DNA of 64,000 nucleotides from contig WHUX01000007.1 in the NCBI GenBank assembly GCA_015179025.1, positions 620,001 to 684,000 of the forward strand, in the 5' to 3' direction. Shown here in pieces: positions 1 through 11,800 of this stretch. Positions within the stretch are counted from its first letter, which is position 1. Each line of letters begins with the position of its first letter. The notes below the pieces were generated by a model. It had not been told where the DNA came from. It did not search any database and worked only from the letters and a program-made list of their open reading frames with translations. A program made the translations under genes and the position numbers. The stretch is from Terfezia claveryi (Eukaryota; Ascomycota; Pezizomycetes; Pezizales; Pezizaceae).

Positions 1-105
1 ATCGAAGAGAGCTGGGTTCAGGAGAGGGATGGACCGTGGAGGTTCAGAAGCATCCAGACGGCGGGAGCCCTGACGGCCAGATTGGCGGCGTGGAGGCATA
101 TCTAG
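1..105 (+). CDS. possible 3' end of a gene cut by the window edge
   Basis: Frame 1 is open from the first base to a TAG at 103-105 and encodes 34 residues containing ESWVQERDGPWRF and LTARLAAWRHI. The composition (Trp, Arg, Leu, Ala; few low-complexity runs) is compatible with the C-terminus of a protein, but a 34-codon open stretch is easily due to chance. The following ~340 bases to the MYND gene start have no other open frame I trust. No family is recognised. An alternative ATG frame (36-245) overlaps it and looks less protein-like. Confidence 0.25.
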   Translation: MEESWVQERDGPWRFRSIQTAGALTARLAAWRHI

Positions 106-442
106 ACCGTTCAGCGTCAATTCTAGTCGAAGTTCCTGCAACCAGTCGAGAGTTTGTTACATCTATGCGTACCAAATGCCTTCAGAATCTGATATGCTCA
201 AGCAAGGAAGGTAATTTTCCGGTTGGTGGAAGTGGTGCACGTTGAGCAACTGATATAAACTATCGATATCGTGGGATTTGGAGTAGCACATGAACGGACC
301 CGGGGCTTATCGCCTTATCGTGATGAGCTGAAGTGTGTGCTTAGGTAATACGGCTGACGCTTTCCTTGTGAGAGCACAGTACGTAAGTACACCCCTCCGC
401 CCCCACAATAAAATACCATAGATGCTCTCCATATAGTGAACT

Positions 443-2027
443 ATGGCATTCCCTTCGCTCCCTGCTCAGACACTTGACTTTGTCCGCTTACTTACGGATG
501 AAGGCCTCCTCGGTATCCTCCGTTCTGCAAATGTCAAGCTATCTCGAACTTCTTCCGGGGCTGCATTTCCTCGCCCCGAGCTTGAGAAACGGGTCAAGCT
601 CATGCTCTCGGACTGCCAGAGGCTAAAGAATATGCTCCCATTGGGTCAGGCCACATATCCGGAGCTTCCAGGCTGGACACAAGATCGTGAAAATCATGAT
701 GAGCAAGGAAATAATGCCAAAAAAACTAAAACAGGGTAAGTATTGGTGTATGCTCTTCCGCTCTGGCACTCCAGCTTGTTCGTGATTCATGGCTAAGCCT
801 CACTCTCGCACAAGCAACAGTATAACCGGGTTGACTCAGGCTTTCAGTGAATTCTACACCCTAAAAGAATCATTCACGTTCAGAGCAATGCAAGACAATA
901 TGCCCGGCTTCGTGGATCGTGAAGTGGGAGAGCATGCCTTCACAGATGCCGGTAGAACCCTGCTGGCACTCGCTGATACCGTGGAAGGTGTGTTTCCAGA
1001 TGGTATTGAGAACACCGCTTTGCTCCTGCAGGACGAAGCCCAAACAGGTGGCATTGCTCTCAAGATAATTTCCATCCGTGGTTGCCCAGGGGATCCCTCA
1101 AATCCCATCTTTTTTGTGCTCTTTCACCATGAAACACGAGAACATGTCATCAGCTCTTCCCAAATTGTTGACGTTGAAAGCGTATCCCCAACTCTGCGCT
1201 GGGTGAACTCCTGCATGGCTGAGATGGACACCACCGTGGGGCAAATTGACTGCCCCGTCAATGCCCAACATCTCATTTTACGCCAGCTCCTCTATAACGC
1301 ACGACGAGTTCCGGCGGATTATAAACCCACATTCAACAAATTCCGTAAAGGTGCCCTTGTGCACTTTACTCCTTCTTTTATACTGCCCCTTCGCCCAGTT
1401 TCGCCTGCTATGTTAGGACACCTCAGTCGCCCTATCAAACAGTCCGACTGTTCCGCTGCCAACTGTCCTGGGGTATTCGCCGATGCAGGCATTTGCTCTC
1501 GCTGTAGCATAATCCAGTACTGCTCTACCTTATGTCAATCTCGAGACCTCCACAGCCATGCCCCCTTCTGTGGACGTATTTCCCGCTCCAAAGTCGTTTC
1601 CTTCGAAGCCTGTCCTCCATCTGACATCGCCCAATATGCCGGTTTGTTCATGAACTTAGGCTCAACCACCCGTGACATGGCTACAACTGTCTCGGTGAGC
1701 GATCATGCGAAAACCGGTCTCGCAGAAAGTAGGAAAAAGCATCCAAATCGGAGACTCTTCTTGATCAAGGTTCAGGTAGGTCTGCAAGGCACTGGACCAT
1801 TGATGGTTTATGACCAAGACAAGACTTTCATTGTTCAAGTATACCCTCCTCGGGAAGGAGGAGATGAGAGGGATGCCACGGCCTTTAAAGCAATGGAGAA
1901 CCTGTCCCGCAAATGTACTAGATGGAGAGGCTTGAAGGTTTTCTTATATGCAAGGCATTCGAGCGCTGGGGATACCAGGCTAGAAGTGTTGACAGATGTG
2001 TTGCCGGGGCAGGAGGTGCCATGGTAA
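443..2027 (+). CDS. MYND-type zinc finger protein, two exons (443-735, 821-2027)
   Basis: The spliced product is about 499 residues. A MYND zinc finger lies at residues ~308-348, with ligands spaced C-x4-C-x9-C-x2-C-x5-C-x3-C-x7-H-x3-C; the core includes CSRC, QYCSTLC and HAPFC. MYND domains bind zinc and mediate protein-protein contacts; in fungi many stand-alone MYND proteins have no known function. The N-terminal ~300 residues show no domain I recognise. The ~150 residues after the finger include RRLFLIKVQVG and KTFIVQVYPP, a beta-rich tail of a kind seen in fungal MYND proteins. The ATG at 443 (A at -3) opens exon 1. Exon 1 runs into a GTAAGT at 736, where its frame would otherwise stop at once, and exon 2 is open to TAA at 2025-2027. 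A single-exon reading from ATG 789 is possible but would lose the N-terminus. A MITE-like element lies ~180 bp downstream. Confidence 0.88.
736..820 (+). other. spliceosomal intron of the MYND gene
   Basis: 85-bp intron: donor GTAAGT at 736, branch-like GGCTAAG around 791-797, acceptor AACAG ending at 820. Exon 1 ends after two codon bases (phase 2) and exon 2 begins with the third base, so the reading continues ...KTKTG-ITGLTQ... in frame. Other nearby AG dinucleotides at 774, 797 and 839 fail the phase test; the AAG at 814 keeps phase but is a weaker acceptor. Confidence 0.8.
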
Positions 2028-2209
2028 AGGGAACCTTCTGAAAGGTTAACAAAAAGTGTAGGTTATACATACATACAGCGTACCTAAACTTTATTCCTTA
2101 AGTGGGCATGTGGACCCGAAATCTTTTAGCAGCTGATGGAAAAAGAATTAAAGGAATTTCCTAGAAACTCCCAAAAAATATTGTACCTTTAGTAATAAAT
2201 ATACTACTA
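2028..2209 (+). other. 3' flank of the MYND gene
   Basis: AT-rich stretch between the MYND stop and the left terminus of the inverted-repeat element. It probably holds the 3' UTR and poly(A) site; AATAAA-like strings (AATAAATA near 2195) are present. No open frame. Confidence 0.4.
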
Positions 2210-2829
2210 GTGGTAGTCAAATGAGAAAATTTTTATTTTATTGATATGTAAAATTGACCAGGCTCCCCTGTATGGACTAAACCATATTGAGGTGCCCCAT
2301 TTGACCGCTTAATTTGAAAAAAAGTTATTGATGTTAATCGTGATGCTCAACATATCAGAGCTTCGGAGAGCACCAACATGAAACGATACCTCATAGATAG
2401 AGGTAAAGAAAGGCACTGCAGGACGTCATAAAAGCTATGATATTTTAGAGGATATTATCGAACGCTATCCAGAGGAGGCCATTTTAGTCTATTATCTTAT
2501 GTATCGAGCAAGCTTTTGGCTTTGATGATGTTGCGGATGAAGATGTGGTAACTAGCAACATGCTTAGATAGAGGTTGTGGTAGGTACAGTGTGGTAGGGT
2601 GTGATGTGATTGGGTGTGGTGATGACTGCGATGGATGATTAAGCCGTAAATAAAAAATTTTGATCTATCCATCAACATCAATCGACTCTGGAGTCGATTG
2701 ATGAAAGTGCTGCATATCAAGAAAAATTGATCTTGGCAAAGCAGGTTGTTCGCCAAGGGCCAATCATCGTGAAGGCCAAGATCAAAAATTATGCATTTGA
2801 TCACAAAAATTTTCTCATTTGACTACCAC
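2210..2829. mobile_element. MITE-like non-autonomous DNA element, 620 bp, 25-bp perfect TIRs
   Basis: The terminal sequences 2210-2234 and 2805-2829 are exact inverted repeats of 25 bp (outer end GTGGTAGTCAAATGAGAAAA, then T-rich). The interior is strongly structured: a perfect 13-bp-arm hairpin with a 2-base loop at 2676-2703, and an 11-bp inverted pair at 2727-2737 / 2775-2785. No intact transposase is encoded; the minus-strand 106-codon frame inside it is His/Thr low complexity. A clean target duplication is not visible: TA directly abuts the left end (2208-2209) and TA lies one base beyond the right end (2831-2832). This fits a TA-targeting element with one changed base, but that is inference. 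Superfamily not assigned. Confidence 0.8.
2676..2703. repeat. perfect internal hairpin of the inverted-repeat element
   Basis: Arms CATCAATCGACTC and GAGTCGATTGATG (13 bp each, no mismatch) separated by TG. It lies inside the element at 2210-2829 and probably belongs to its secondary structure. Confidence 0.85.
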
Positions 2830-3975
2830 GTACTTAGGTATAACGTTTTGAGGAGACTGGAACTTAATGACGTTGATGGGAAATCGAGAACTAAAAAACT
2901 GAGACAGGCTTCCGGTGAAGGTTGCCAAGGGAGCTCAGGCTGGGTTTGATATGAACAATGAATGTTATGAACCAGCATATGCACTTTGCTGTTTCAAAGC
3001 CAAATTCAAATATCATGACATATGGCAGAGGGTCATAGCATGAACCTCCCCAGTATCGTAGCATAAGAAATCTCATCACAGTTTCGGTCATATGAGATAA
3101 CAAAGTTTATTGTCACGAAGAAAAAGATTTGTAATTAGTACTTACGTACAGTATGCCCGGTCTTCTGGACGTCAACACTGGACTCAATCCGGGCCCATGG
3201 ATTACCAATGCTGAGAATCATACATAGTGAAGGAACGTTAACGGGAAGTCATCTTACAGTACAATCTCAATGTAAGAATGTCGTCGAGCAGTCATTGAAA
3301 TATATTTCATTGTTTGGCCAGTAGACTATTTTCTTATACTGAATCTATATCTTATATTGGGCATTTATTATATTGAGAGTCTACGTAATCATAATTAAGA
3401 TTGAACAATAATTTCCCTTTTTGTCCATTGCATCGCATTTCTCTAAAAGACTCCAATCAGTATATTGAATTATATACCCTTACATATGTGCTATCTTGTA
3501 TCGTTATCATTATCGTATCTCAATAATTTGGCCGCAGTCCAAAATCATATCTGCCCCAGCGTTACCATATCCATCTATACTCATGTCAACAGAAGCCAAT
3601 CAATAAATGGTAATATATAGATTATATAGATCAAAGCGAGGCAATTATAGACCTATAATAATCCTACATCATCTATCTCTACCGTCCCATCTGCAATAGA
3701 TCGATCGATCGATAGATTAAACTACGTAATTACGTAGGTGTATTGGGAATGTGTAAATCTCTCTCTATTGGTTCCAATTTTTCTTTCTAAGCCAGCTCTA
3801 GCTATAAACACTAAATAGTTAAACCCGTCTCAATTCTTGCATTACCATCATCTCCATTTGTAACTCCCAACATTCCAATCCTGAACCTACTTACTATAAC
3901 CAGAAAAACTCTCGCCGCCACGTTATCCCATGTGGTGATTAGAGCAGGGGATCATGCACAGATGCGTCATTTCCC

Positions 3976-4131
3976 ATGCACAATGACGATATGCATGATG
4001 TTCCCCTCTTTCAAGTCCTTGTCCACCCCTGCTCAGGACGACCAGCGACCCCTGCACCCCAGCCATTGACGTTTGACCCTAGCTTTAGCGAATGTGGATG
4101 GGGCTCCTTCATATATTTCGCTGCACGATGA
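3976..4131 (+). CDS. weak candidate small ORF, 51 codons
   Basis: ATG at 3976 to TGA at 4129-4131. The translation contains MHDVPLFQVLVHPC and LTFDPSFSECGWGSF, which read more like protein than the surrounding six-frame noise. There is no homology I recognise, no leader evidence, and the length is within chance expectation. It could be an exon of an unrecognised gene, or nothing. Confidence 0.12.
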   Translation: MHNDDMHDVPLFQVLVHPCSGRPATPAPQPLTFDPSFSECGWGSFIYFAAR

Positions 4132-4204
4132 TGATTGTAATGATGATGGTGGTCTCCTAATCTATCCTCGACTTCGGGGATGCTGGCCACCGTCACCCAG
4201 CCGG

Positions 4205-4252
4205 GTATGTATGTACGTATATATGTATGTATATATGTATGTACAGTATATA
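4205..4252. repeat. (GTAT)/(ATGT) microsatellite
   Basis: Imperfect tetranucleotide array of GTATGTATGTACGTATAT type repeated through about 48 bp. Confidence 0.85.
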
Positions 4253-4640
4253 AGAGCTAGTATGTAAGTCAGTCTCGCGCCATGTACAAGTAGACATATG
4301 TATGCATTGTGGTCATCGTTGCGGTAAAGTGGCATTTAATCTATTCTCGATTCAGATTCAGGTGATTTGCCGATATGTCTTCTGATTCGCGATGGGGCGA
4401 TGAATTATATTAATTAATCCGTGACGGCTAGGTCACGTTATTGCTGCAATTCTAATGTTGTTGGTGCATATGTGGTCCAGTGACATTGATTGTTTGATTT
4501 TTGATTGTTTGATCAGGACTGGACTGTCGAAGCCAATGTCAGTGAACATCCGTTTCTAGCCATACCCTGCCGTACCCAAGCCAACAAACAGTTACGTGAC
4601 CCATGACCCAGTAATCCTGCTACAAAAGAACATTCCCAAA

Positions 4641-5800
4641 ACAAACCCCGAAACAAGCTCTTCCTTTCCCCAGCCAATTCCTCTCCGTATATGCGCTGTC
4701 ACCGTACGTAAATGCTTAGCCTGCCACACATCCCCCAGTCGTCCAGGCACAAGGCAATTTGCACAATGACGTCTTCGACCCTCAACCCCAGGTTATCTAC
4801 TCGATCCACCCCGCGATCTCGATCTCGGTATTCGAATCTGACAAGGGAACCCGCAGCCGATGTCAAGGTTAACGTTAATGCCACCACAACCACAACCACC
4901 ACCACCCCCTAATTCCCTACACATAAACTTACCCAGCTAACCAACCACTGCACCCCTATTGCACGGGAATGAAGGAAAGTGAACTGGAGGAGGGTATTAA
5001 AGACTGAACCTGCCGCGGGTTAAGCAGATAGGATGGGATGGGTATGCAAAGAAAACGAAAGGCAACGCAACGCAACGCAACAGCAAACTGTCCGTCCCCC
5101 GAGCACCATCTAGCGGGCGGGTTTGAGATATTCGGAAGGTGGATTTGAAGACACTGGTCAAGGGATTCGAATAAGAATGTGGGTTGGCAGCATAGTTAGA
5201 TAGCCATTGGATATATATACATATCTCAAAGGTGGCCCTGTGATGGGAGTAGAGCTGAGCATGGAAAAAAGGACGAGGGATTAAATGGGGGGGAATAAGA
5301 AAGGAATGGAGAACAATGGTATGGAGGAGGGGGTGTTGGATGGCAAGGAAGTATAGGACTGCGTTACCAACCCGGCGAGAGGGAGGAGGAACTGGTCCAG
5401 GAATCTTCCGTCCGGGCCGTGGAATCGGAATCAAGGTATTTCTGTTGCGTGCGCACAATGGCAACGACCATCTGGAGCAGACATGCAGACCTTTGACCAT
5501 CAGGTTGATTCCAGCCCTAGGCTCGGCCAGCACTCTTATATAGCCTATCCTTCATCGATTCTTCAAGATTTCTTACAGATGACCCCACCAACTGCCGACA
5601 TTGTCAACGGATGAGAGATCAAACAACTACAGCGGAATTCGAACAGAATTCGAAACTGGCATACAATGCATATGCATAGACTTGAGAGGTCGGTGGCGAT
5701 GTCAGCCTCTATCTCGCACTGCCCAACCAAAGGAGAGAAAAATGACATCCAGACTCAAACTAATAGCATGCGGTGTGAACACCTAAATAGGGACAGCCGC
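4641..5800. other. intergenic, pyrimidine/purine-skewed, leader-like texture
   Basis: Strand-skewed DNA: C-rich on + before ~4980, then purine-rich on +, so pyrimidine-rich on -, at about 4980-5420. It contains a CCA/ACC trinucleotide run (4881-4909) and a minus-strand frame without stops from 5533 to 4997. That frame is rich in Pro, His, Ile and Leu as expected for translated pyrimidine-rich leader DNA. I see no gene downstream on either strand that would own such a leader. Confidence 0.4.
4881..4909. repeat. ACC-type trinucleotide run
   Basis: CCACCACAACCACAACCACC-type low-complexity sequence followed by a short C run; encodes poly-Thr in one frame. Confidence 0.8.
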
Positions 5801-8800
5801 CTTCCTCAGACTCTACACTACATTCTGGGGTACCATGGCATGTGATCGAACACACCTGATCTGTCCTCGACTGATCGACTTCATATTAGAAACCGCATAA
5901 ACTATACTGGACCTTAAAGCACAACACCCACTTCAACTTCAATTGCACCGAATTCTTGTACCACGCCGCCGAGCCCCGGGCCACCTTCAATCCACTATAA
6001 TACCGATATACCCCCCGATGGAGTGACCCCCCTTCAACCACTCTCCCCGGGATGGTGAAATTAATCTCTCCAACTACCGCACGCGGTAATGATTATATTC
6101 GCACCATGTACACCATATCCAAATACCCTGGGCATTGCACTGCGTTAACCAGACTAGATGGATATATCTGTTTCCATTCCCACGGATAAACATTGGCAGC
6201 TATGACAACTTGCACTCAACTGCTACGAACTAGGTTAGGCGAGACGCAGCCGCAGTAGCTTGGCTACCAGGCAGTCTGGGCATCTAGTCGCGCATATACG
6301 TGGAAAGTCAGACACCCTTCAGGGTCCTGTGACGGGGAGGCAAGGGAAGAGAACACATGCGGAGTGGCTGCACTGAGTTTGTTTGCGCAGTGCATGCAGA
6401 GAGTTGTGCCAATCAGACTAGCAGACAGGCAACCGTGACATACTAAAGATAGCATCGCATGCCACCTTGCATCGTCCAACACTGTGCGTATAGCAAAATA
6501 GCTTAGAAGATGACACCCCTCGAAAGCTGATTCGCCGCCGTGGATGAGGGTTGGAGACATTAGGTAGCTTTTGCATATGGTACCTGGAAGCCAGGAGTCT
6601 TGGAGTTGTATATGGTGCGAGACCTGTTAGATATCAGATTTCTTGAGATTGATGATAAGGTACGTCTATTGCGCATATAAAATATAGTCCTAATCATTCA
6701 ATGGAGAGCCTGGACATATATTGTTTTGAATTCAGCATCGACTCGATTTGCGGGACTCGCGGAACTCAAAACTCTCAGTACTAGCCCAGTTATCAAAGGC
6801 AGCGATTGTTTGCATATGATCTATCATAATTATATTCTTGGAAACACGCTACGCTTGTGAGTTCCCAAGATCTGGATCCGCCTCCTATTAACTCAAGTCA
6901 GTCTTATGAAAGAAAGATATCAGGGGGCCGGGTGTGCTGGACTTTGGAGTATACAACTGCAAATCTTTCCAGTCATTGCTTGCTAACAAAATCATTTCAG
7001 ATCCTCCTAATAGATATCGATCCCTCCGTACAATTAGTCTGTGCTGAGAAAAAAAATGAAAAGTGACAGCACCCCTAGTCGATATGGATATCGATCGGGA
7101 TCTGAATCCTTGCAAACGCCCAGGATTCGGCGCCGTTGCTGCCTGCTGTTGCCTGTGTGGGTGTCGGTCCGAGAAAATACCGATTAAACACTGTGCTCAC
7201 CACAGTTGCAGGGAAGGACCTTTGATCTTGAACGTCGTACTTGCCGAATCCCTGCCTCGAGGGATTTCACAGGTGTCTTGATCATCAGTCCGCAAACATA
7301 CTGACGTTGCCATTGCAGATATATAATTTGAGCATTACTTCTGAGGACCTGCAGAGCTGAAACCCAAATTCATTAGTCAACATAACCACGGTACACCATT
7401 TCTTATCGGCATCGGGGGGTAGGCAGTGGGATCGAGGCCAGTTTTCCTTGACCCAGCGCTGTCGGGCCGGAAACTCTTGAGTGTGACCGAATACGATGAT
7501 TAGTGAAGTCTCGCAATCTATCGATCCAAATATACTTCCCGGTTACTGCTCTCGATTCCGGATACCACCCCTATCAATCAATAATAAATTCTAAAAGATT
7601 ACCAATCGCAAGCCAGCACCGCGCACGTTTCGGCTCTGGACTGGCCTGTTCGGCCCCAGCCGAACTAGCGATTTCTTTTTATTTATTTCTATTATTTATT
7701 TCTAATTCCGGGGAGGTGGGGTGGTTGAGGGGTGGGGTAAACATATATGGAGAGAGGAGCTCCAATATCAATCAATAGTCAGCTAGATATTTGCCTTTGT
7801 GACGGGAGCGAAGGTATCAGTCAGGTATGGTGAAAATAATAACGCACCGAAATCGTGTAAATGCCTTCAGTTTCTGCTGTACTATGCTACGGAATCCTGC
7901 ATCATGATATTGTGAAAGAATAAACATAAATTCTGCCTCACCCCTTCTCGGTGTTCTCATGATACATACCTTCCAGACATGCGCATACAAAACCTAGGAC
8001 TGTTGGGTAGTCACTGGAGATAGTGCCCAGTTGAAGTCAAGCTTGATTAGCGTGGCCACTGCAGTGAACCGAACGCTCTAGTAACGCCTTTGCCACTGTC
8101 TTAATGAATAGATGATCACAAGTTCCCAAAATAATCCCCTTTGATAGTGCTTATGACACGGAAGCCCGTCTTATCTAGGATGGATGCACATCCAGGTTAA
8201 TGTGTGTGAATAGAGTTTTGGATGTGAAAGCAAAGAAAAGCGGCAGCATAATCATACACTGCCTATATGTATATGTATATTTCAGCTCATATTCCCGATG
8301 GCCAGGAATATCATATTACGAAATTCGGAAATGAGAGCCCAAAGCACGTACCAACTAGTTTGAGTGCAAAGTTGTACATATGCAGGTCAGCCGGACACAA
8401 GCTCCGAGGTCTCAGCATATGCAGCTTCTCAGGAACACAGCCTTCATTTGGTTCATATGTATCCAAGTGGTTGGGTCTGGGAAACACACAGCCCAGTCGA
8501 CGTCTAGAGTTCATAGACATAACTGATCGCCTTGGTGGTCAGCATGCAAAAAATGAGATCTTTCTGGAAGGAATGAGGCGAGCCTTCTGTGTGGTCCCAG
8601 CGCTTTGCCTCAGATCATGAGCCCAACAGCTGAAACATCCCGTGCTTGGATTACCAAACAGCTGGTCAACCAGGAGGTGGGAATTGTTACTGGGCCCATA
8701 GCAAACAAAAAATTCGATTCATCGGATCATCAAAAAAAGCTAACCTTGTCCAGCTGATGGCTGCATGCAGTTCTGTATCTATACCTGTAAGCAAATCCAG

Positions 8801-11800
8801 GAATAGGGCCACCTGGCTGAGACGACTCGTATTCATGATACAATCAACTGGGAAGTAGAGAAATAGGTGTGCCTCAATTGACCCGGCCCAATGACATGTT
8901 TATCTTGTTTTTTTGCGCGTTAACCTCGGCTCAGAACGGCCTATAATATTATGCGGTCAGCAACCAAGATACTTTTCAGACGAGATGGGTGTGACTCCCG
9001 ATCGTGCACATTTGGGACTTTGGGTAGTGTCTTAATCCATGCAAGCTCGCTTCCTCTTGTGAATTTGTCAACTGTCCACACCACCCAAGAAGGAATATGA
9101 TATATGACGACTCAGGGAATCCTTCCTGGTGGAGATCATGGTGTGGTAAAGATATACCACGTGAAACAGCAGTGTCAAACCAGCGTAATGCATACGTCTA
9201 GCAACTTTTCACATTAATGTTGCGTAAGTGATCAGCTCGCCATCGGGAGGGTGTGTGACCCAGGCACCAAACCCTCCCTTTAGCCTCGAACCTGGAATAA
9301 TATTCCATGGTCAGTCCGTGAATATGCATCCCACAATTTGGGTAAAGAGCCAAGCAACTCAAAGATACTCTTAACAGCTCAGTCATAGTAATTTCTGGCT
9401 TCCGTTGGTGTGCGGGGTCCTTCTCTGCTCCCCACCGAGTACTCATAGAGTGCTCAGGGGATAGGATCATGGCCTCTTGATTGGATTTAGCGATAGAAGA
9501 TTAAGAGAAGTCTTGAAGGGAGAGTGATCTAGAGAGAAAGGTCAGGCAAGGCTGGGGACGACCGCGAGGACTCGGGCATGAGCAGGGGAAAATTAAACAG
9601 TATGCTTGTGGCTACCTAGATACATATGTAAGTAAGGAGAGGCGACGCGAGAGGCAAGGAGGAAGACTGCCAACTATGGGACTGCAAATCAATAAAATTA
9701 ATAAGTAACCATATTCGAATTTATGGTACTACCGCTTTGGGTAATCCTGAACAAACCGAAATTAGTCTGCACCTGGCAGCGATACGTTCTTGGCACTCGG
9801 CTCCGTATTGCATGCTTGAAATGTAGCTAGCCGAGATCTATATTGAGACTTGAAATGCAATTACAAGTAGGTAGCTCTGGTATATATGTACATACCACCA
9901 GACGTTAGAAGTTACCACCCTGTGCATATATATCCATAATAAAATACGTTATTAAAACAGCAAACTGAAATCGTCACTCTTATGTCCCACTTACCTAGCG
10001 GATCGAGTGCAGAAAAGACAGCGCAGAAGCACGTCTACCTTCTGCGGATTTGGGGTTTGTTAGTAGGTACCATGCATTCTCCTAGTTGGATTGCAAAGAG
10101 CATGGTTCGCAAGTGTCACCAGATCAGATTTGTAACTACGGAAGTGAGACAGGACTATCCTACTGAAGTGGTGAGTTCATGGCTGTGTGGTGTACAGTTA
10201 TGTTTACTATTCAGCAATTAGCATACGTATACTTACATGGCAATATGGAACTACAAGGCGATAATCATCTGCATTAGATCATGAGGTCTCTTCAAGCCAG
10301 CACATTGTTGGGAATTATTACACTGTTCCTGGACTTGCAGAATACATGGCGAATCCTGAATTCAACATTGCCAGGGGCAATATGTGCAACAGATCAGTCA
10401 CATCACATGAATCACAGCATGGCACAGTACATCATCGCCGCGCACCGCGCACCGTCCCGCAGGAATAACCCCCTGACTGCTTTCCCCACACCTTTCACAA
10501 GCGTATTTTTTGACCTCTACCTACCTACGGGTTTCCACAATTCATGGATCATCGTAGCAGGTGAAACATGGAGGGAAAAGGTTGTCAATTGCCTACGCGC
10601 GGCGCTCGTGTCTACCCACCCGGTCCGGGTATCGACTTGATCTGCGCCGGCAGGTAACAGTAAAAGCCGAGAACGAGGAAGTATGCACATGAATTTCTGG
10701 CTTTATATTCATATATCTTAGCCCTGGCACGGCCTCGAATGTTAATATATATGCACCCCAGACCCAAGAGATGAGTTGCAAACCCCTACTTTGATCAGCC
10801 TCAAATTTACCCTCTCTCGATAGCCGACCAACGCAGCTGAGACAGTGTGATGCTATCCCGGGAGGATTAATATATCTATCCTTCCACAAATACAGTCTGC
10901 ATATGCTCTGAGGAGATCAATGCGCATGCCAATGTTTCGGGTAAACGTGGCGAGCGTGATCAACCCCTCGAGCCTCTTCCATGTAGACCTGGATTCTACC
11001 AATATGTGATGTTACAGCCGATATTGGCACTTTACAGAGGCCTCGAAGGATTGATTCCTATCGAACAAAAACTCAGCTCAGCCCCGATAATCAGTCCCCA
11101 ATGCCCTCAATCCACGTAACCTCTGTACCTCCTGAATTCTCTGCTAAAATTGAGCTTCAATTGTCGATCGGGTAGTATCGGGGCAATCGTCGCAGGTGAG
11201 ATCTCTCAAGGTGTGAAAAGTACTCACATAAACATGTCTTCTCATTGTACGGTAACATATTCCCTGTACATATTGCAGGGTTTGCGGATGTCGACGGACA
11301 TATAAGTAGTCACCGCGTTAATAAAGAATTATTAGCAGCATCGGCCGGACCTACGGCAGGCTCCCGGATAGTATAGAAATCCAATCACAGGGCCTTAGAC
11401 GTACTGTATTAACGCATCGGTTGATATTATCGAGCGGTGGACCGTGCTCCAAATGATTGAACGTTTCAAGCAATATCTATGGCACGTAGTTTATTCCAAT
11501 TGACCCCCACCATTCCCGTGATGGTATGGAGGTCCCCCACATCTATTAGTAGTGAGAAATCAAGTGATAAGCTCGTCTGTTATAGATAAGGTGAAAATCC
11601 TAGTACCGCATATTGAAATTCAGCTTTGCTTTACATTATGCTAGGTCATGTGTCAAGTCAGCAGGGGATAAATATGAGCTGGCGACAACGTTTTGAGAAC
11701 CTAGCTGGGATGAACATTGTGATCCTAGCATATTTTCCTTAGACACGTACCTGAACGGATTGATCCGAGCTGGTACAGAGTACGCGAATTGGAATTCGCA

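Larger units (their letters stand above)
2830..4640. other. intergenic, AT-rich, no secure gene
   Basis: This stretch has dense stops in all frames, many TATA-type strings, a GATCGATCGATCGATAG palindromic run near 3705, and the ATGT microsatellite described separately. One short frame (3976-4131) is listed as a weak candidate. Nothing else was recognised. Confidence 0.5.

Noticed and set aside
36..245. 69-codon ATG frame at the left edge
   Set aside because: It overlaps the edge-open frame 1, has no family signal and is of chance length.
4997..5533. 178-codon minus-strand open frame
   Set aside because: It begins with GTG; the first ATG gives 167 codons. Composition follows the pyrimidine-rich strand (Pro, His, Leu, Ile, Ser) with no domain, so it reads as biased non-coding or leader DNA.
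10281..10640. 119-codon ATG frame with a hydrophobic N-terminus
   Set aside because: The length is expected several times by chance in this window. The body lacks cysteine pattern, domain or splice partners.
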